From: Sebaldella sp. S0638
GTDB taxonomy: Bacteria; Fusobacteriota; Fusobacteriia; Fusobacteriales; Leptotrichiaceae
Assembly: GCF_024158605.1 (NCBI RefSeq)
Contig: NZ_JAMZGM010000033.1
Span: 1-37,334 of the forward strand
Length of the DNA stretch: 37,334 nucleotides
Reading direction: 5' to 3'
A model generated the notes under the pieces. It had not been told where the DNA came from. It made no database searches and saw only the letters and a list, made by a program, of their open reading frames with translations. Each line of letters begins with the position of its first letter. The first letter of the stretch is position 1. A program made the translations under genes and the position numbers. Below, in pieces: positions 35,092 to 37,334 of this stretch.

Positions 35092-35392
35092 GTTTTTTTA
35101 TCATTTTTACTTTTATTTATTATATCTGTGATTAATTGTCACTATGTCAATTCCAATATTAACAATATTTTTATTAAATTTAACTTTTTAAATTTTTTTT
35201 TCTTTTTTCATAGTCTTTGTACTTGTCATCAATTCTATTCTATATATTTAATTTAAGTTCCTCCTCTTAATAATTAATAAAACTTATACTTTAATACGCT
35301 TTATTTATACATTATTTTTTTATATAACACATGTTTTGTATTTTCTGTATAACCCAGATTTATCAATATCAAAAAATTAATATATAATTTAT
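35092..35392. other. gene-free AT-rich stretch upstream of guaA
   Basis: About 300 bases between the HU and guaA promoters, nearly all A and T with many short stops in all frames. I see no repeat, hairpin with a T tract, or RNA motif here. Confidence 0.6.
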
Positions 35393-35421
35393 TTGACTTA
35401 CCCATATAAATTATATATAAT
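35393..35421 (+). promoter_or_regulatory. guaA promoter
   Basis: TTGACT at 35393-35398 and TATAAT at 35416-35421 are separated by exactly 17 bases, just upstream of the riboswitch aptamer. Confidence 0.8.
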
Positions 35422-35443
35422 AACTCAAATATACAAAATTTTG

Positions 35444-35577
35444 AAGCCATATAAGCCGGTAATATGGTCCGGTGTTTCTATAGCTGACCTGAAATCAGCT
35501 GCTATGGGTGAAACTAAATTGTTTTTTTTAGCTTACACTCTTAAGAATTGATTAGAATTTAAGTGTAAGTTTTTTTA
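35444..35577 (+). promoter_or_regulatory. guanine-class purine riboswitch with terminator
   Basis: The aptamer is at about 35446-35508. P1 is CCAT/ATGG, then TATAA. P2 is CCGG...CCGG with L2 AATATGG. The core GTTTCTA follows. P3 is AGCTGA/TCAGCT with L3 CCTGAAA, ending in GCTATGG. The base corresponding to C74 of the xpt riboswitch is C, and U47 and U51 are kept, which predicts guanine. An intrinsic terminator follows (CTTACAC...GTGTAAG, 35532-35569, then seven T), ending just before the guaA ribosome-binding site. Guanine should therefore switch guaA off. G at position 25 and at 73 (usually U and A) are deviations. Confidence 0.88.
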
Positions 35578-35599
35578 TATATACGAAAGGAGAAATTAA

Positions 35600-37138
35600 A
35601 TGAAAAAGAAAATTTTGATTGTTGACTTCGGTTCTCAGTATAGTCAGCTGATTGCCAGAAGAATCAGAGAAATGGAAGTTTACTGTGAAATCGTACATCA
35701 TTCGCAGATTCTTAAACAAATATCAGAAGAAAAAGACTTTATCATGGGTGTTATACTATCCGGCGGTCCTGAATCTGTCTATGAGGAGAATTCTCCAAGC
35801 GTAGAAAAAGAACTATTCTCAGCTGGTCTTCCTGTTCTCGGTATTTGTTACGGAATGCAGCTTATCGCACATCTAAACGGAGGTTCGGTAGAAAAGGCAG
35901 AAACTAAAGAATTCGGAAAAGCATCACTGGAAATTACGGATGAAAAAAATCCTTTATTTCAAAATGTAAAACAGAATTCACAAATCTGGATGAGCCATGG
36001 AGACCATATTACGAAGCTTCCTGACGGATTTTGGGAAATAGCCAAGACTTCTTCATGCACAGCTGCAATAATGAATGATAACAATATTTATGCACTCCAA
36101 TTTCACCCTGAAGTGTCACATTCAATTTTTGGAAAAGAAATTTTAGAAAATTTTATTTTTAACATTTGTAAATGTGAAAAAAACTGGATAATAAAGAGTT
36201 TCATAGAAGAAGAAACAGAAAAAATAAAACAGACTGTAAAAGACGACAAAGTAATACTTGGATTATCCGGCGGTGTTGATTCATCTGTTGCCGCAGTCCT
36301 GATTAATAATGCCATCGGACGTCAGCTTACGTGCATTTTTGTGGATACGGGACTCCTTAGAAAAGATGAGGCCAGAAAGGTTCTGGAATATTATCAGGAA
36401 CATTTCGATCTTGACATTAAGTTTGTAGATGCTAAAAATAGATTTTTTGAGAAATTAAAGGGCGCAGACGAGCCTGAACAAAAGAGAAAAATAATCGGTC
36501 ATGAATTCATAGAGATTTTCAACGAAGAGACATATAAGCTGAAAGGCGCTAAGTTCCTTGCACAAGGTACTATTTATCCTGACGTAATAGAATCACAGTC
36601 TATAAAAGGACCGTCTCATACTATAAAATCTCATCATAATGTGGGAGGACTTCCTGAAGACCTTGCTTTTGAGCTTTTAGAGCCTCTGAAAGAGCTTTTT
36701 AAAGATGAAGTAAGAAAAGTAGGAACTGAACTCGGGCTTCCTCATTTTGTGGTAAACAGACATCCTTTTCCGGGACCGGGTCTTGGAATAAGAGTCGTTG
36801 GTGAAGTAACAGAAGAAAAGGTAAAAATACTTCAGGAAGCTGATGATATTTTTATTGAAGAACTTATTGCAAAAGATTATTACGGAAAAGTAAGCCAGGC
36901 ATTTGTTGCCCTTCTTCCTGTGAAGTCTGTAGGTGTAATGGGCGATCAGAGAACTTACGAATATACAGCAGTTGTCAGATCTGTTAATACTACTGATTTT
37001 ATGACAGCTACATGGTCTAAGCTTCCTTATGAATTTTTGGAAAATGTTTCAAATAAAATAATTAATAAAGTAAACGGAATTAACAGAGTAGTTTATGATA
37101 TTTCATCTAAACCGCCTGCGACAATTGAATGGGAATAA
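35600..37138 (+). CDS. guaA: GMP synthase (glutamine-hydrolysing)
   Basis: GuaA converts XMP to GMP with glutamine and ATP. The 512-residue chain has an N-terminal glutamine amidotransferase with catalytic C83 (GICYGMQ), H169 and E171 (FHPEVSH). The ATP-pyrophosphatase P-loop GLSGGVDSS lies around residues 218-226. The C-terminal dimer domain is VNRHPFPGPGLGIR...PPATIEWE. AAAGGAG lies ahead of the ATG. It is controlled by the riboswitch upstream; a hairpin follows the gene. Confidence 0.98.
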   Translation: MKKKILIVDFGSQYSQLIARRIREMEVYCEIVHHSQILKQISEEKDFIMGVILSGGPESVYEENSPSVEKELFSAGLPVLGICYGMQLIAHLNGGSVEKAETKEFGKASLEITDEKNPLFQNVKQNSQIWMSHGDHITKLPDGFWEIAKTSSCTAAIMNDNNIYALQFHPEVSHSIFGKEILENFIFNICKCEKNWIIKSFIEEETEKIKQTVKDDKVILGLSGGVDSSVAAVLINNAIGRQLTCIFVDTGLLRKDEARKVLEYYQEHFDLDIKFVDAKNRFFEKLKGADEPEQKRKIIGHEFIEIFNEETYKLKGAKFLAQGTIYPDVIESQSIKGPSHTIKSHHNVGGLPEDLAFELLEPLKELFKDEVRKVGTELGLPHFVVNRHPFPGPGLGIRVVGEVTEEKVKILQEADDIFIEELIAKDYYGKVSQAFVALLPVKSVGVMGDQRTYEYTAVVRSVNTTDFMTATWSKLPYEFLENVSNKIINKVNGINRVVYDISSKPPATIEWE

Positions 37139-37150
37139 TATAAATATCAG

Positions 37151-37190
37151 ATCAGAAGGAGTCCGCAGGGCTGCCTTCTGATTATTTAAA
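37151..37190 (+). terminator. hairpin after guaA
   Basis: ATCAGAAGG and CCTTCTGAT (37151-37159, 37174-37182) form a strong stem; the following TATTTAAA is a weak T tract. It ends 50 bases past the stop codon. Confidence 0.65.
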
Positions 37191-37334
37191 ATCGGATAAA
37201 TCGGGATTTCACGAACTGTTACAGTACGTCAAATCAAAGTAAAAAAATACTATATTCTAGACCAGTTATAAAATGTCAAGGAAAAAAAGAAGAATTTTTA
37301 AATAAAAAAATGAGTATCACAAAATAGACAGCAA

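Overview
The window is low-GC DNA (roughly one third G+C) from a bacterium with a two-membrane envelope. LolC/E and LolD homologues, an outer-membrane-style lipoprotein carrier relative, MreC, HydF, a complete KdpABC pump and a C. difficile-like type I-B CRISPR repeat occur together. This mix suggests Fusobacteriota, most likely the Leptotrichiaceae (Sebaldella-like). That placement is inference from gene content; there is no rRNA in the window, and I saw no tRNA or rRNA gene anywhere.

Left edge, 1-2700 (accessory): the 3' end of an IS3-family element abuts a DUF6602-type nuclease-like gene and supplies its stop codon. Next comes an orphan cas6, divergent from a tiny CRISPR array of three repeats and two spacers whose last repeat is degenerate. 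No other cas gene is present.

2700-10600 (mostly minus strand): a phasin-like protein, a hypothetical protein, nagA, asnA, an mprF split by an apparent one-base frameshift, a Bcp peroxiredoxin, a HIRAN-like protein and a HAD-IB phosphatase.

10700-19800: kdpABC sits behind a near-consensus promoter with a perfect 12-bp palindrome in its spacer. A MATE exporter follows on the other strand behind a ykkC-class (probably guanidine-I) riboswitch with an overlapping terminator. A TetR regulator comes next, then a KdpD that has only the sensor ATPase and Usp domains, with no histidine kinase and no KdpE, and then mnmA.

19900-27100: a STAS-like DUF4325 gene interrupted by an in-frame amber codon, a small lipoprotein, a Deg-type protease and a membrane protein. 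A long minus-strand run follows: mreC, a LolA-like protein, recO, a PTS IIA, nrdR, a DUF368/PopT transporter and an FtsB-like protein.

27100-37334: hydF, a YvcK/GlmR-type factor, a MarR regulator with two palindromic sites, two small paralogous-looking membrane proteins, and short HPF. Then comes a gene run barnase-barstar-lolC-lolD, followed by HU. Last is guaA behind a strong promoter, a guanine-class purine riboswitch and a terminator. The barnase homologue carries a lipoprotein-like signal and two native cysteines at positions equivalent to barnase residues 43 and 80. I consider this tethered ribonuclease with its immunity and lipoprotein-sorting genes the most interesting system here.
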